From assembly GCF_016100975.1 (NCBI RefSeq), contig NZ_JACFRN010000001.1, positions 496,001 to 560,000 of the forward strand: a DNA stretch of 64,000 nucleotides, read 5' to 3'. Below, piece by piece: positions 36,001 through 44,400 of the stretch. A program made the position numbers and the translations under genes. This stretch comes from Lactobacillus sp. W8174. GTDB lineage: Bacteria; Bacillota; Bacilli; Lactobacillales; Lactobacillaceae. Numbering within the stretch: the stretch's first letter is position 1; every line of letters begins with the position of its first letter. The notes under the pieces were generated by a model. It did not search any database, had not been told where the DNA came from, and saw nothing but the letters and a program-made list of their open reading frames with translations.

Positions 36001-38044
36001 TGACAATGTTTTTTATTTCAGGGTCATTTTTAATCTCATCTAACTGCTCTTGCGATAAAGTTTTGTTCCCATCCAGCATCTCAATCGTGTTTATAGTAAT
36101 ACCGGTATTAGTTTTCTGCATTTGCAAAACATGGAATGGTGGTAAGGTAAAAGCTTTACCCGTACTGTTTTGTAGTTGTTGTCGCACATTGGTAATCGTG
36201 ATCTTGTTATTACCGATAACGCTTGTATTAGTATTTTTGTTATTGTGGGCATCCAAAACAAATGATGTCGGGTTATTAACTTTGAATGTTCCTCCAGAGA
36301 CATCAAGCAAAGTAATGTTTCCAGAACCAGCATTATCTCCCAATCGAATATTAAAGCTACCGTTCTCAACGTCAGCTGTCCCCGTAACATAAACTAAGGT
36401 ACCTGAATAATCACCCATGTCATTTCCCAAAATGTTCATTTCACCATTGGGATTAATAGTCAAATTGCCATTGTCAAAAAATAAATTATTGGTATCGCTA
36501 TCACTGATATTACCATTAGTTTTTATGTTAACTTGACCATTTTGCATAACGTTAAATGTTGAACTAGCATCATTCAAATATACCGCTCTTGATCTGGCAC
36601 CATTCCTCGTGTCTTTATAAGGCATGACTGTGTTATCACCAATGTTAATATTTAAGACGCCGGCAACCTGTATAGTTCCTGCGCCTTCCATATAGATGGC
36701 ACTGTAAGGGAAACCATATTCACCGGTGGTAGCATTGCCATCATATGTTTGAGCAGGAATAAGATTTACTGTGGCGCCTCTATGAATTTTAAGAGTGTTG
36801 CCATTACTTTTCATTTCAATTATGGTTCCGCCATATGTTGAACCAGTAAATTCGCCATCCAGGAAGTCAATACTATTATTTTTTGTGTTTCTAAATTCAA
36901 ACAGCTGTTGCTGATTATTATATGCGTTTGATGTCTTAATATTTTGACAATCATTATTACCCGTGAAGTAAATATGGGTATTATCACCAGAATATATTAA
37001 TTGTGTACCTCTAAAAGTGCAATTGTTAAAAACTATATTAGTATGAAAAGAACCACTTACATATAGTGTATCCCAAACACCGTAAAAGTCGTTACTCTTG
37101 ATATTTATATTTTGAAAAGTAACATTTGCGTTTGTTCCAGCCGTTTGTATAGGTGCATATCCAGTAAAATTCAAAGTATACTTGTTATTAGCATCAGATC
37201 TAATTAATAAATCACGTCCCGGAACGCTAAATGTAGTGTTCCAAATACCTGAAGCTGCACTAATATCATTCATTAAAACAATTTCAGTAATTTTTTGATT
37301 ATACAGTGCATTTTGGAAATCTTGCCAGCTACTTACTTTATATGATATTCCATTACCAGCATCTTTTACTATTGGAATTTTATCATTTGCAACCGCTGTT
37401 TTATCTATATCACCATTTTGTCCGCCCTCAGAACTGGCATCATTATCAGGTTTATCAACACTACTCTGTGAATCTTCTGGCAACTTACTATCACTTGAAA
37501 CATTATTTCCAGCCGTAATATTAGAAACAGTGTCTTTACTAATTGAGTCATTTTTTTCTGGGGCTGTCACGCTTGAATCATTTGCATCAGTTTCCGGTTG
37601 TTCAACAGGATTGGCTTGACCAGCGTCTTTAACATCTTTCTTTTCCTGATCTTTTGCAGTTTCCGTTTTGGTTACACTTTTTGAGGCCTGATCATTACTC
37701 TTCAAAAATGAAGTTAAACCGGAAAAAGTGGACAATTTTGGTTCTTTTTCTGTCCTCTCAGTTTGATTATCAACTTTATTAGATTTAAGTGTAGTTTCTT
37801 CTTTATTATCTGTCGCAGTTGTCTTCAAATCAGATTCGTTTGATTTGGTTTCAACTTTAGACTCTAAATTTTGAGCAGGAGTATCAGTATCGGCCTTTAC
37901 TGTCTGGCTGCTTAAACCAAGAAAAGTGAAGCCGAGCAAAACAGAAGCAGCACCGATTGTCAATTTTCGAATTGAGAAACGGTCTTGCTTTGCCTGCAAC
38001 TCCATTTTTCTTAATCTCTCTTTATAGTTATTTTTACCTAACAT
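24059..38044 (-). CDS. Giant surface protein 2: beta-helix head, 16-repeat DUF1542-like stalk, SLAP anchor (4661 aa)
   Basis: One uninterrupted 14-kb gene for a protein of roughly 500 kDa. Order: YSIRK-like signal (1-52); disordered Asp/Ser/Thr/Lys segment with LSTFSGLTSFLK at 104-115; a beta-helix, pectate-lyase-like adhesive head (about 245-640, short strands rich in N, T, G, V, I); a beta module with PANPSGFLDID near 730; a helical stalk from about 890, including 16 copies of a ~165-residue DUF1542-like unit; a conserved pre-anchor module with HKDGTDYT; and four SLAP repeats in the last 264 residues (HNAYxY each time). No LPXTG. ATG 38044 follows AAGGAAGGAT. Predicted to project the head far from the wall; ligand unknown. 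The intact frame through so many repeats argues for selection. Confidence 0.92.
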   Translation of the reverse strand: MLGKNNYKERLRKMELQAKQDRFSIRKLTIGAASVLLGFTFLGLSSQTVKADTDTPAQNLESKVETKSNESDLKTTATDNKEETTLKSNKVDNQTERTEKEPKLSTFSGLTSFLKSNDQASKSVTKTETAKDQEKKDVKDAGQANPVEQPETDANDSSVTAPEKNDSISKDTVSNITAGNNVSSDSKLPEDSQSSVDKPDNDASSEGGQNGDIDKTAVANDKIPIVKDAGNGISYKVSSWQDFQNALYNQKITEIVLMNDISAASGIWNTTFSVPGRDLLIRSDANNKYTLNFTGYAPIQTAGTNANVTFQNINIKSNDFYGVWDTLYVSGSFHTNIVFNNCTFRGTQLIYSGDNTHIYFTGNNDCQNIKTSNAYNNQQQLFEFRNTKNNSIDFLDGEFTGSTYGGTIIEMKSNGNTLKIHRGATVNLIPAQTYDGNATTGEYGFPYSAIYMEGAGTIQVAGVLNINIGDNTVMPYKDTRNGARSRAVYLNDASSTFNVMQNGQVNIKTNGNISDSDTNNLFFDNGNLTINPNGEMNILGNDMGDYSGTLVYVTGTADVENGSFNIRLGDNAGSGNITLLDVSGGTFKVNNPTSFVLDAHNNKNTNTSVIGNNKITITNVRQQLQNSTGKAFTLPPFHVLQMQKTNTGITINTIEMLDGNKTLSQEQLDEIKNDPEIKNIVNDKSFVSFLTAAEAAVKNPETSTLDNIVKNALESALSSKDTSSYNNIAFVPANPSGFLDIDEDGLQVIKNDDGSRTITGKVSNYSEEVDGPSNVNAFYKYFPKGTKGYVIVKYISSNPNYDKQILQDENLKPYVNTTDTYRGSIEDNISKLPNVFSSEINPDGTFAVTIPADVTLNMKKGDKVEIIPDANFVEYSPTLIDAGARPVQKSLDILTLSEAQDDAATTIRNAVKDAESKKPTNLKESQSKTFEDDLAKALAMADSVTETNKDTTVYGADTIAEVNRRKETALDLVKKALQIANEESDEQNKLAAAKEAAKQALDNELNGNGTSGMPGVVNQIADLANSGLTQDNVKIYQDQAQKAYDAAKKAIDDCESFDEITKEQGKSVANIDQALTDAKAQQVIDKAASDLKTAKENALKELGAEQANVEDYIANLKNISTDAKAALNKEVEDYYQDAADKVNNPTPSSLEQVDIEKNIGIRKIDSVWNKATAFDKEIVSDQKKLDDYAQAAADRINKTDMSDEDKQKAVNDINKARDDAKINVGKQLTAENADKAADDGENAIKAVEDNANAANIEAIKTSNTANLNAAADSAIERVNKAYNSLTEAGQQQRADADKAAAITAINQAKDAATETINSATTKDAIINAFNAAKDKFDNAATTAEVAFAKIAAVDAVKKEADSVKPNLSATDQQTVDGIVATANSDFQKATTVDKVNSIKDQAIKDIDNVKTTADVVKQTEIKANKDTQTANIDAAATAAKKRVSDAYQKLSANNQTSCQQSLQTALDDIDQAANSAKSNIQNAQNVADIIAAAGTGTQAIAAIETKAEVTFAQADAKEAIANEAAKIKPGLSTADQQTVDGIVTAANGKIDAATDVSTINNIKNQAIRDIDQVKTTADSSAKEKVDKAKELNKTSIDGAAQAAIARVDAAYNSLTTAEKAANKGTHDQAVADIKNAQTAAEAKIAAATTETEVAAAASEGTTNINKLADAAELTFVKITANDAVQAEAAKVKPNLKETADQNKVDEIVSQAKDDIGAAENVDNVNRIKENAIKAIDNVKSNAEQTIQKAQELSKASVDAQADAAKKRVKDAYDKLTSDEQKTTAVQTAYNAANNAIDKAKTIAETAIAAAQSNSEITTAVDNANKAFTQAASDAELAFAKVAAIDAVQDEADNVKQGLKQTADLNKVDSIVSRAQTDLNNADSVTKVDFIKDQAIKDIDNVKAAADAAIDNSQTVNKANIDKAAADATQRVQNAYNELSAPEKEQAKSEYNKALSDINEAKNTADAAIQAAKTVDDATSAATTGISAVNDIANRAELSFAKLGAKVAVKAAADAVINGLDNEKKQKVQEIVTTANSNIDSATTITDVVRFRDQAINDINGVKAVADAVKEAQLNENKKNNTANVNEAAAAAKKRVDDAYNKLNDSQKNANHQTYQNAYDAIDNAATSANNQIALAQSSDQISEIVNTAKAQFDNAATKAEVAFAKITAVADISNEANKVKQDLKADSDKNRVDNIATTATTSINSTNTDTVAKVTSIRDQAIKDIDAVRAEANGGEQASLEETKNNRTSDVNKAAANAKTRVDTAYAQLTPAEQDATKQAYNDALAAIENTRLKANSDIASAETKDAVSDIAATAEQELDQEATKAEVAFAKTAAKDAIQAEEQSTIADLKGQDDKTSVQNIANNAIAEIDQNSTDTVAKVNSIKDSAISAIKAVKNTANAVDQAIVDETRKDSSENINEAAETAKKRVEAAYSKLTETEQAVAKQAHDDALSAIASEQKAANDAISSLNSKAEITQAATEGINKINAAATEAEVAFAKVAAKDAVHEKAKSIIDQLNKTDDKKQVQAISDQADKDIDGVAADTVDKVNSIRDKAISDISNVKATADDNEQKELEKTKENNKTSVDDLVTAAKKRVQDAYDKLGKDEKVLAASDYSKAMDAITQAQATANDAISAATNADAIVKAVGTASTALDTAATTAEVAFARVTAKTAIQAEADKVKKGLKQEVDQTKVDNIVLRAENDLAAAVSVDNVNTIAAQAIKDIDAVKDTAEENEQKDFAKVKDDTKQSIDQAAAAAKQRINDAYNSLSANGQSATKTDYDKAIQAITNAQAAAKDAIEKATDRDAVSKAAGDADQAFTQAETDAKLAFAKAAAKEAVQNEANTVKSSLSKDTDKKKVDAISEQADTAIDAAADITTVNKLRDKAISDIDAVKATAIAVDQATVDQAKDNGKSNVNGAAADAKKRVENAYNNLNSDQKNDNYQAYQNALTAIDNAADAANIQIGQAQTADEVNGLVDNAKTKFNDIATQAEVAFAKVIAKAAVQKEATKIKNDLKSQADKSKVDGIVNQANIQFNDSDTDTVQEVNSIRDKAIDDIDAVKDAANGNEQASLEETKNNQKSNVNSAADAAKARVEKAYGDLEKDQQQKTKQAHDDAITAIDNTLQKAIADIQNAETKDAAVAIAATADQKFDQEATKAEVAFAKVAAKDAVHKEAANAQSQLKNTDDKQKVQNISDQADTAFDDVATDTVDKVNSIKENAINAINAVTNTASAVDKALLDQARKDSTQNITNVAEAAKKQVDDAYEKLSSSQQAATKLDHDNAITAIENAKTAAIDAVNAATSKDAITSAANGGVNKINEAATTAEVAFAKTAAKDAVQAEAANVIKNLKDEKDQETVQKIADDAVTNIDNASTDTVQKVNDIRDQAINDIDKVKNTVDTAEQAKLEEAKDNSQASVDAAAAAATKRVEDAYNKLSSQQQTKTKADHDAAITAIKNAQKAANDAIAQAKDKSAVAGAVSTANTAFDQAATQAEVAFARVVAKDDVRNESDKIEKGLSLESDRTKVEGIVNEANTQLNTADTVQKINDIRDQAISNIDTVKTTADQTAATKLDNDKKAAIDALTNKQTEVKNGIDSLKNISDENKAALKDKVDRYYQDAVNKIKDAGTTTSDQVNNAKQEGIDNMGKVLDDVKSLDTAIANDQKKLDDHASAAIDKINKSDLSDADKGKAIESINKARDDAKETVASQPTVEKADAAEKVGESAIDTAEKTATDTDLGNSKLTEKTKVDAAADNAKKQLDDDYNKLTLDEQKEVKDKYDKAKADIDQAKADAEKAIDSATSKQDVNNASDKAKTDIDKAKNDAELAFAQAAAKDAVKAVAEDIKSALNRQEDKNKVDDLVTQANKEIDAATTIDSVNSTRDQAITAIKGIKNSADQSDKDNLAAIKSTNKTNVDQAATKAKNRVDEAYNKLDITQKATTQADYNKALAAIEDAKKAAETKIDSATNADAVAAAVDNASRQFDSAATTAELAFSKVAAKDEVNKAASTAKPSLSKDNQDRVDEIAKQASVDIDSAETVTNVDRIKQTAIDKINALKGNDEKDLAQAISNAKAELSKKHDDAVARLKDKFGKDADTTEVDKAFNTNKDITGTSVDEVKEHELAAERELAKGEVQDTGTNAKNKIDDLKHKDGTDYTQAEKDAIKNQIDKDIHEAIDKNGTIDQTSDSAGVDKARKDAIDKIIGETVPDSQEVNNIINQDKDVLSQRLAAAREAASKYLKDKKFGPDTDDSTIQQRYEDALAKLNAKPTDLATELEGEKLIAIGALADAQKAANKLVDGNSNYDSDAKKQIKEHIVKDYNEFLNSINACSSVSEVISAQRNLGIDQLKRDATESNVNVTNIIENGGSGQQVQPIAPAQPDKTDDKDKETDKKTEDSERVILMHNAYLYNSKGKRANGITLGAGSILDTYGIETINGEQYYVLVDKVADNKKYYVSVGNVKKTAKKLKHNAYIYNQYGKRVKKSGKLKSGKVIATYGSSVKIRGKKYFIIAKNRYVKAANVSSQNVPLKTATANQTAAVEAGDQSHIIINKKIMHNAYLYDQNGIRANGLVINAGSKVDVVSQKVVNKKLYYILEDGLYIAAGNIDAKKLKLKHNAYVYSKYGNRLGKKVLKKRKSIKTYGNPVKIKGKKYYTIKTSKFVKKANVKG
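25880..34270 (-). repeat. Tandem ~495-bp coding repeats (16 copies) in surface gene 2
   Basis: The protein block marked by a TxAEVAFAKxxAKDAV-like anchor occurs 16 times. The first fourteen anchors (about 34010 down to 27560) are evenly spaced at about 495 bp (about 165 residues). Between copies 14 and 15 there is an extra insert of roughly 0.5 kb encoding a DYAQ/HASAAIDKIN-type segment that also occurs near the start of the stalk and in the other paralogues. Copies are visibly diverged rather than identical, so this is an old expansion. Confidence 0.85.
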
Positions 38045-38079
38045 AAGTTATCCTTCCTTGAAAATTTAAATACATTCAA

Positions 38080-38108
38080 ATTTTATAACCATTGTTATTA
38101 ATTGTCAA
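38080..38108 (-). promoter_or_regulatory. Promoter of surface protein 2
   Basis: Minus-strand TTGACA (38108-38103), 17 bp, TAAAAT (38085-38080). The -10 lies 36 bp from the ATG. The -35 is preceded by TACTATA, as in gene 4. Confidence 0.85.
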
Positions 38109-38417
38109 TATAGTACATTAAGTACAATAATCAACTATAAATAACTGTTATTTAAATATCTATTATTTTCAAAAATAAATAACAAATATTCTATAAAATT
38201 ATCCGTTAAATGCAGTATTTTATAGCTATTTAATAAAAATAACTAAAAAGTGATGTATAGATTTATTTTTTTGATTTTTTATTTTTATTACATTTTATAT
38301 ACAAAATTTCGAATTTTATTTTTAATTTAAAATAACATAAAAATAATAAATTAGCTATAATTAATATATCTATTTTATATTTTTATGTTATGTTTAATTG
38401 GATTTATGCTGTGCAAA
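38109..38417. other. AT-rich intergenic spacer between surface genes 2 and 3
   Basis: About 310 bp of A/T-rich DNA with no credible gene, RNA or repeat that I can support. Confidence 0.65.
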
Positions 38418-38443
38418 AAGAAGCATCAATTATGATGCTTCTT
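38418..38443 (-). terminator. Terminator of surface protein 3
   Basis: A perfect 11-bp stem AAGAAGCATCA/TGATGCTTCTT with a 4-base loop; on the minus strand it runs into TTTTTGC. It lies 38 bp past the stop. Unlike the other four terminators it lacks the AAGTGCC-type arm. Confidence 0.88.
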
Positions 38444-38481
38444 TCATCTTATATGAATATATTGTATTTAAGCAAAGTGTA

Positions 38482-41400
38482 TTAGAAGTTTGCCTTCTTG
38501 ATAAACCTTCCTTTAGCTATAATAAAGTACTTTTTATGACCAATTTTAATAGGATTGCCATAAGTCTTAACAGCTTTATGTTTACGCAAAACTTTTTTAC
38601 CTAAACGATGACCATACTTATTGTATATATAGGCATTATGTTTCAGCTTTAATTTCTTGGCATCAATATTGCCGCTATTTACAAGCAATCCATCTGTTAA
38701 AACGTAATAGGTTTTACCGCTAATAGTTTTCTTAGCAACTGTTTCAATTTCTGAACCCAAGTTGATAATTAACTTGTTAGCACGCTTGCCATTTTCATCA
38801 TATAGATAAGCATTATGCATTAGTTTCTTAGTCGTAGTCTCAACAGTTTGAACTGCAGCATTAATAGTTGCTGCAGCAACTTCTTCACCCGCTGATCCCG
38901 TAGCAGTTACTAATTTTACATTTCCTGCTTTGACAAAGCGGTTCTTTGCAATAGTGAAATATCTTTTACCACGAATCTTAACGACTCCACCGAACGTATT
39001 AAGCAGCTGACCCTTCTTGTAAACGCCAGTCTTCTTAACCCGTTTACCTAGCTGGTTATAAATATATGCATTATGGACCACTTTTTGCTTGGTGGCCTGA
39101 CCATTTGTTGCAGCAACATAATACTTCTTGTTATTATCATGTGTGTCAACTAGTACATAGTATTCACGGCCTCCAATAGAAACTGTACCATAAGTAGTAA
39201 GGATTGAACCGGCACCGAGTGTAACTTTGTTAGCACGTTTGGCAGAATTATCATATAGATAAGCATTGTGCATTAAGGTCACATTAGTACTTTCGCCTAA
39301 ATCATTTGGCGCACCATTTGTTCCATTTTGTTTATCAGTTGATGGTTGATTAACAGGGTTAACAGGAATAGATGAAGTACTGCCATTACTATCAGAATTA
39401 GAATTGCTGCCATTGTTGTCAGAATTATTATTGGTATTGTTTCCGTTATTATTGCCATTATTATTGCTGTTGGCACTATCTTTAATAATCTTATCAATGA
39501 CAGTTGAATCTGATGAAGCCTTATTAATCGCTTCAATACCATCGTCACGCTTGCCGTCAATATCAGTTAAAGTATTATTTTGATTAATCTTTTCCTGAGC
39601 ATCAGCTAAAATGCGGTCGATTTCAGTCTTAATTGCAGCTTTTTCATCGTCAGTATAGTTATCACCGTTTTCATGCTTGACCCTGTTATTATCAATTTTC
39701 TTCTTAGCATTAGTAGCAGCATCTGAGACAGCAGCTTTGGCAATCTCCCGTATCCCAGTTATTCTATTATTCAGAACTTCATCATAAGAATTACCAGAGA
39801 TATCTTTATATTTGTCATGCTCACTATTAGTTGCATAAATCAATGCAGACTCACCAAAATATTTTTGGTTCTGGGCAACTGCACCTTTGTATTCAGCCTC
39901 AACATCCCTATTGGCAGAACTCTTAACTGCATATAATGCTTGCTGCATTAACTGATCAATTGCTTGCCTTGCCATGTCTATATCATGGTTCATCTGATTT
40001 GCAATATTCTCGTAAGATGCGTCAGCTTGAGCATCTTGAGTAAGCACACTATCTATACTTCCATGTATGCCATCAAGTCTATTTTTGAAATGATCTCTAT
40101 CCTGAGGAAGTAGACTATCTATATTGTTAAGCTTGTCCTTTGCCTTATTGAACAAATCATTAACTTTTTCTTTACCCATTAGCTCATTATAGGCATTGAT
40201 TCCATTGCTATACGCTTGAGATGTAGAGCCAATGTTGGTCGAATGCTTAATTGCATCAATTGCATCCTGGATAGCTTGAATGTTCCTTTGATAATCAGGA
40301 TTTGCTTTTTGTGCTTCAGTTAAGCCATTGTATCCAGCTTCCAGGCCTGTTATTTCATTTCCAGCACCCTTTAAGGCATTAGCTTGGTTATAATCAAACC
40401 ATTCAGAAGTATTTTGATAAGTATCAGTTAGCTTAGTACCAATTTGATTTTCGTCAGTCGGAATTTTATTGATATCAGTTTGCTGTTCTATGTCTGCTTT
40501 TTCAGTTGCATATAAATCATCAACTATCTTGTTTAATGCTTTCTTTTGATCAGCAGTTAGTTGAGATGACCCAATAATGTTGTGAGTTGTTGAATATTTT
40601 CTTTGTAAAATATCTTCTGCCTTTGCTTTGGCAGCAGCAAGATTAGTATCTTTTTCGACATCAGCAAAGCCAGGAATGTGACTGCCAGAATTGTTATCAG
40701 AATATCCTTGGGTTGCATTGTTAACAATCTGATCAACGTCTTTTTGGATGTCAGCAGTAGAACGATCATTTCCATTCTTATCTGTTGTCGGAACTGCGTT
40801 AATCTTTGCCTTGCTTTGATCGTAAATATCTTGAAGCCTCTGTTTTTGCTTTTGTAAATCAGAGTTTACTAAGCCAGAGCCTTCAAGTTTTTTATCAGCT
40901 TCTGCTTTTTGCTCAAGAAGATTATTAATAGCATTTTGCTTAATTTGATAGATTTCTTCTTTATTTTGGGCTGTTTGGTAAAGCTGGTCGATTCCAGTTT
41001 CACCTAAATTGGTTGAGTGTCCCTCGCTATCCAGACCCTTCTCAATGTTTTGCAATTTTTGTTTAGCATTTTCGAGATCCGTTGTTGTCGGACTGCTTGG
41101 TAAAGCAACTTTACTAATTTCATCCTTAGTCTTTTGAACCAACTGATTAAGTTGATCCTGTAAGTCAGCCTGTTGTTGATCAGTTAAATGACTTGCAACT
41201 TGACCAATACTGCCCTTATCTTTGACATACTTATCAATAGCAGCAATTTGTTTGTTCTTTTCACTTAGTAAATTGGCTGGAATACCTGCTTGATCTATAG
41301 CGGCCTCACCAGCTTTTTCAACTTGACTTAAGTTTGCATTATCATCAGCGCCATATAAGTCGCTAATGCCTTTTTGCATTGCGTCATTTATTGCAGCTTC

Positions 41401-44400
41401 ATTTTGACTTATTTCCGTTGGATCAAGTCCTGAACTTGGCAATTTTGTCTTAGCAGCTTCAGCATATTCTTTCAGAGTATTAATTTGTTTGTTCTTTTCT
41501 TCGAATCGCTGAGTTAAGCCAGTAATTGCATCATTACCAGCTTGTGCCGCTTGATTCATTGCACTATTGGCATCAGTTGCATTGTTTTGAGCAGCTTGAA
41601 TATTTTGAGCAGCTTTATCACGTTCTGACTTGATGCGATCTCTCATCTGATCTGCCAAACTAGGATTATCTTTAGCAATCTTATCTGCAGCTTCATTTGC
41701 TTTATTAACTGCGTCTTGCAACTTAGTCAATGCGTTATTGACAGATTCTGCCTTAACAATTTCATTATTAACTTTATTCAAATCAGCATCATTCTGACCT
41801 TTAGCATCAGACAATTGGTCCTGGCTGGTAGCAGAGTTAACTCTGGTTTCACCAGACTGACGAATTTGATCAATTTTATTCTTCAAATCATTATACTGGT
41901 CTTGACCTAATTTTTTATCGGCCAAATCTTGATCAATTTGCTGTTGTAATTTATTTGTTGAATTATCAAAATCATTTTTAGCAGATGTCTTAGCGTTAGT
42001 GAGGCTGGTATCCTTTGCTGTATCAACAATCGCTTCTATTGCTTTATTACCCTCATCTTGAGCCTTTTGCACATCATCTTGATTTTGAGCTTTATCAATA
42101 TTTTCTTTTGCTTTATCCCGCTCGCTTTCAATCGTAGATTTATCATTAGCGTCACTAGCAATTGAAGTTTGGGCTTTATCATCTAAGGCAGATTTTGCCT
42201 TATTTTTAGCCGCCTGCAGTTTAGCATCAGACAAGGCCTGGTAAATATTGCTTAGACCGGTATTCTTTTCTGTATCAATATTTTCAGATAGAGCGCCACT
42301 GACGCTTGAAACGGCATGATCATAAGCATCCTGTGCTTGCTGTTTAAACTTAGCTAGCTGATCAGGGTTTAGACCAGTTAAACCATTAATTTCTGGTAGA
42401 ACACCGGTATCAGTTGAGCCTTTTCCAAGAGCTTTATCAAGTTCTTTAATTGCTTGATCTCTTTGGTTACGGATATCGTCAGCATCACTCTTACTTGCAT
42501 TAGCAACTACGTTACTAATTCCCTGTAAGGTATTATTTTTGATTTTCTCAACTGTAGCGCTATCATTAGCCGCGCCAATATCTTTAATGCCTAAATCAGC
42601 CACTGCAAAAACCGCATTTTGGTCTCGTGAATCATTTAGTTTAGCTCGAGCCGCGTATGCTGTATTTTTAATCAAATCGGTGGCAACAACTTTATCACTA
42701 GCTAACTTGGCAGCAGATTCAATGTTATTAATTTTATTTAATGTATCTTGATAAATTCCAGTTAGTTGTTCTTTATTTGTGGCAGCGTCAATTTTACTAT
42801 TTGCATCCGTTGGGATTGACTCAAGCTGACTAATTGCATCATCAAATTGCTTTTTTACTTCATTTCTTTGGTCATTCGATAATTTGCTATAAATGTCACT
42901 TAAACGATTCTTGGCACTGCTTGCAGCATTGGCAATATTATTTTTAGTATCAGTTTTAGATGTATTAAAACCATTACCTGCAGCTTCTGCAGCATCAATA
43001 GCTGATTCGCCCTTTTTCTCAGCTATATTAGCATCAGAGACAGCATTTGTAGAATCAATTATTGATTTTGCATTATCGCGTGCAGATGTAATGTTATTAA
43101 TAGTTGTGGTCTTGGCATCATTAGTAATATCTGACGAACTATTAATTCGGTCAATCGCCTTTTGTGCATAATCATCAAGCTTTTGTTTATTAAGGATCTT
43201 ATTAACATTTACGTCACTAATCACATCATCAATTGATGACTTACCATTTTGGACAATTTTATTAAGTTGCTCATTGGTAGTAGTGCTTTTATCATTAATG
43301 CCATTAACACCAATATCATATGTAGCATCCACTTTTGCACGCAATTCATCTTTGTTGGCACTGGTAATCTGATCCATATTGCCAATTTGCTCTTTTACTT
43401 TATTGCGCTCATCCATTAGAGCTGTTAAAGCCTGGTCTTTTGCAGATTGCAAGTTCGCTGCAGCTTGAATGTTTGCTAAATCATTTTTACCTTTAGTTAA
43501 TGCTGCATCTATATCATCTTTACTTGCACCTTGAATGGCAGTTTGAGCCTGATTGAAGGCATTGGTAATCTGATTATAGTAGTCATTCTTTTCGGTTACT
43601 CCTAAATTAGGATCATTAGTAATCTGACTGCTTGCAGAATCACGCGCATCTTTTAATTTTCCAATTGCAGTTTGACGCTGTTGTTCTAAGGCCTGAGCTT
43701 CGAGATCAGGAGAAAGGGAATTAATAACAGAATTAATGGCATCAATTCCTGTTTGAGCATCAGTGTTAATATCAGTTACTGTATGGTCATTAGTGATCGC
43801 CTGGATTGCTTGATCATAACCTGCATCAATCTGATCCTGTTTTGCTTGAACTATTGCCGGATCAAGATGAGAATTTGCAAGAGTATTTTTGGCATTAGCC
43901 TTGGCCTGTTGCAGTTTGCTAATTGCCTGCGCCTTAGTGGCCGTGATTTGAGCAGCACCTAAATCTTTTAGAATATTGTTTTGACCATCTTGCTTAGCCG
44001 AAGTGATATCAGAAACATTTTGAGCTGAAGCAATTTTGGCCTTCGCAGCCTGGGCATCTTGATCAATTTGATCTTCATAATACTTCTTATTTGAAGGACT
44101 AAGTTGACTATCATCAATGCTTTCAATTTTAGCTTTTGCATCATTAACAGCTGTATCAACGTCTTGAGCTGCCTTGGTTCTAGCTTCTTCTACCTCTTTA
44201 TTGGCAGTCCCTTGTGCATCGCTTACAATATTATCTATACTGTTTTTAGCGTTAGTGACTGTCTCAGCGATTTTAGAACTATCGACTTTGTTTAAGGTAT
44301 CAATACTATCATTAACTACCTTGCTGATTTGATCATGATATGCTTTCTTTTGTTCAGTAGTCAGATTGTTGGTTTGATCGATTTGGTTATCAGCGTTTAC

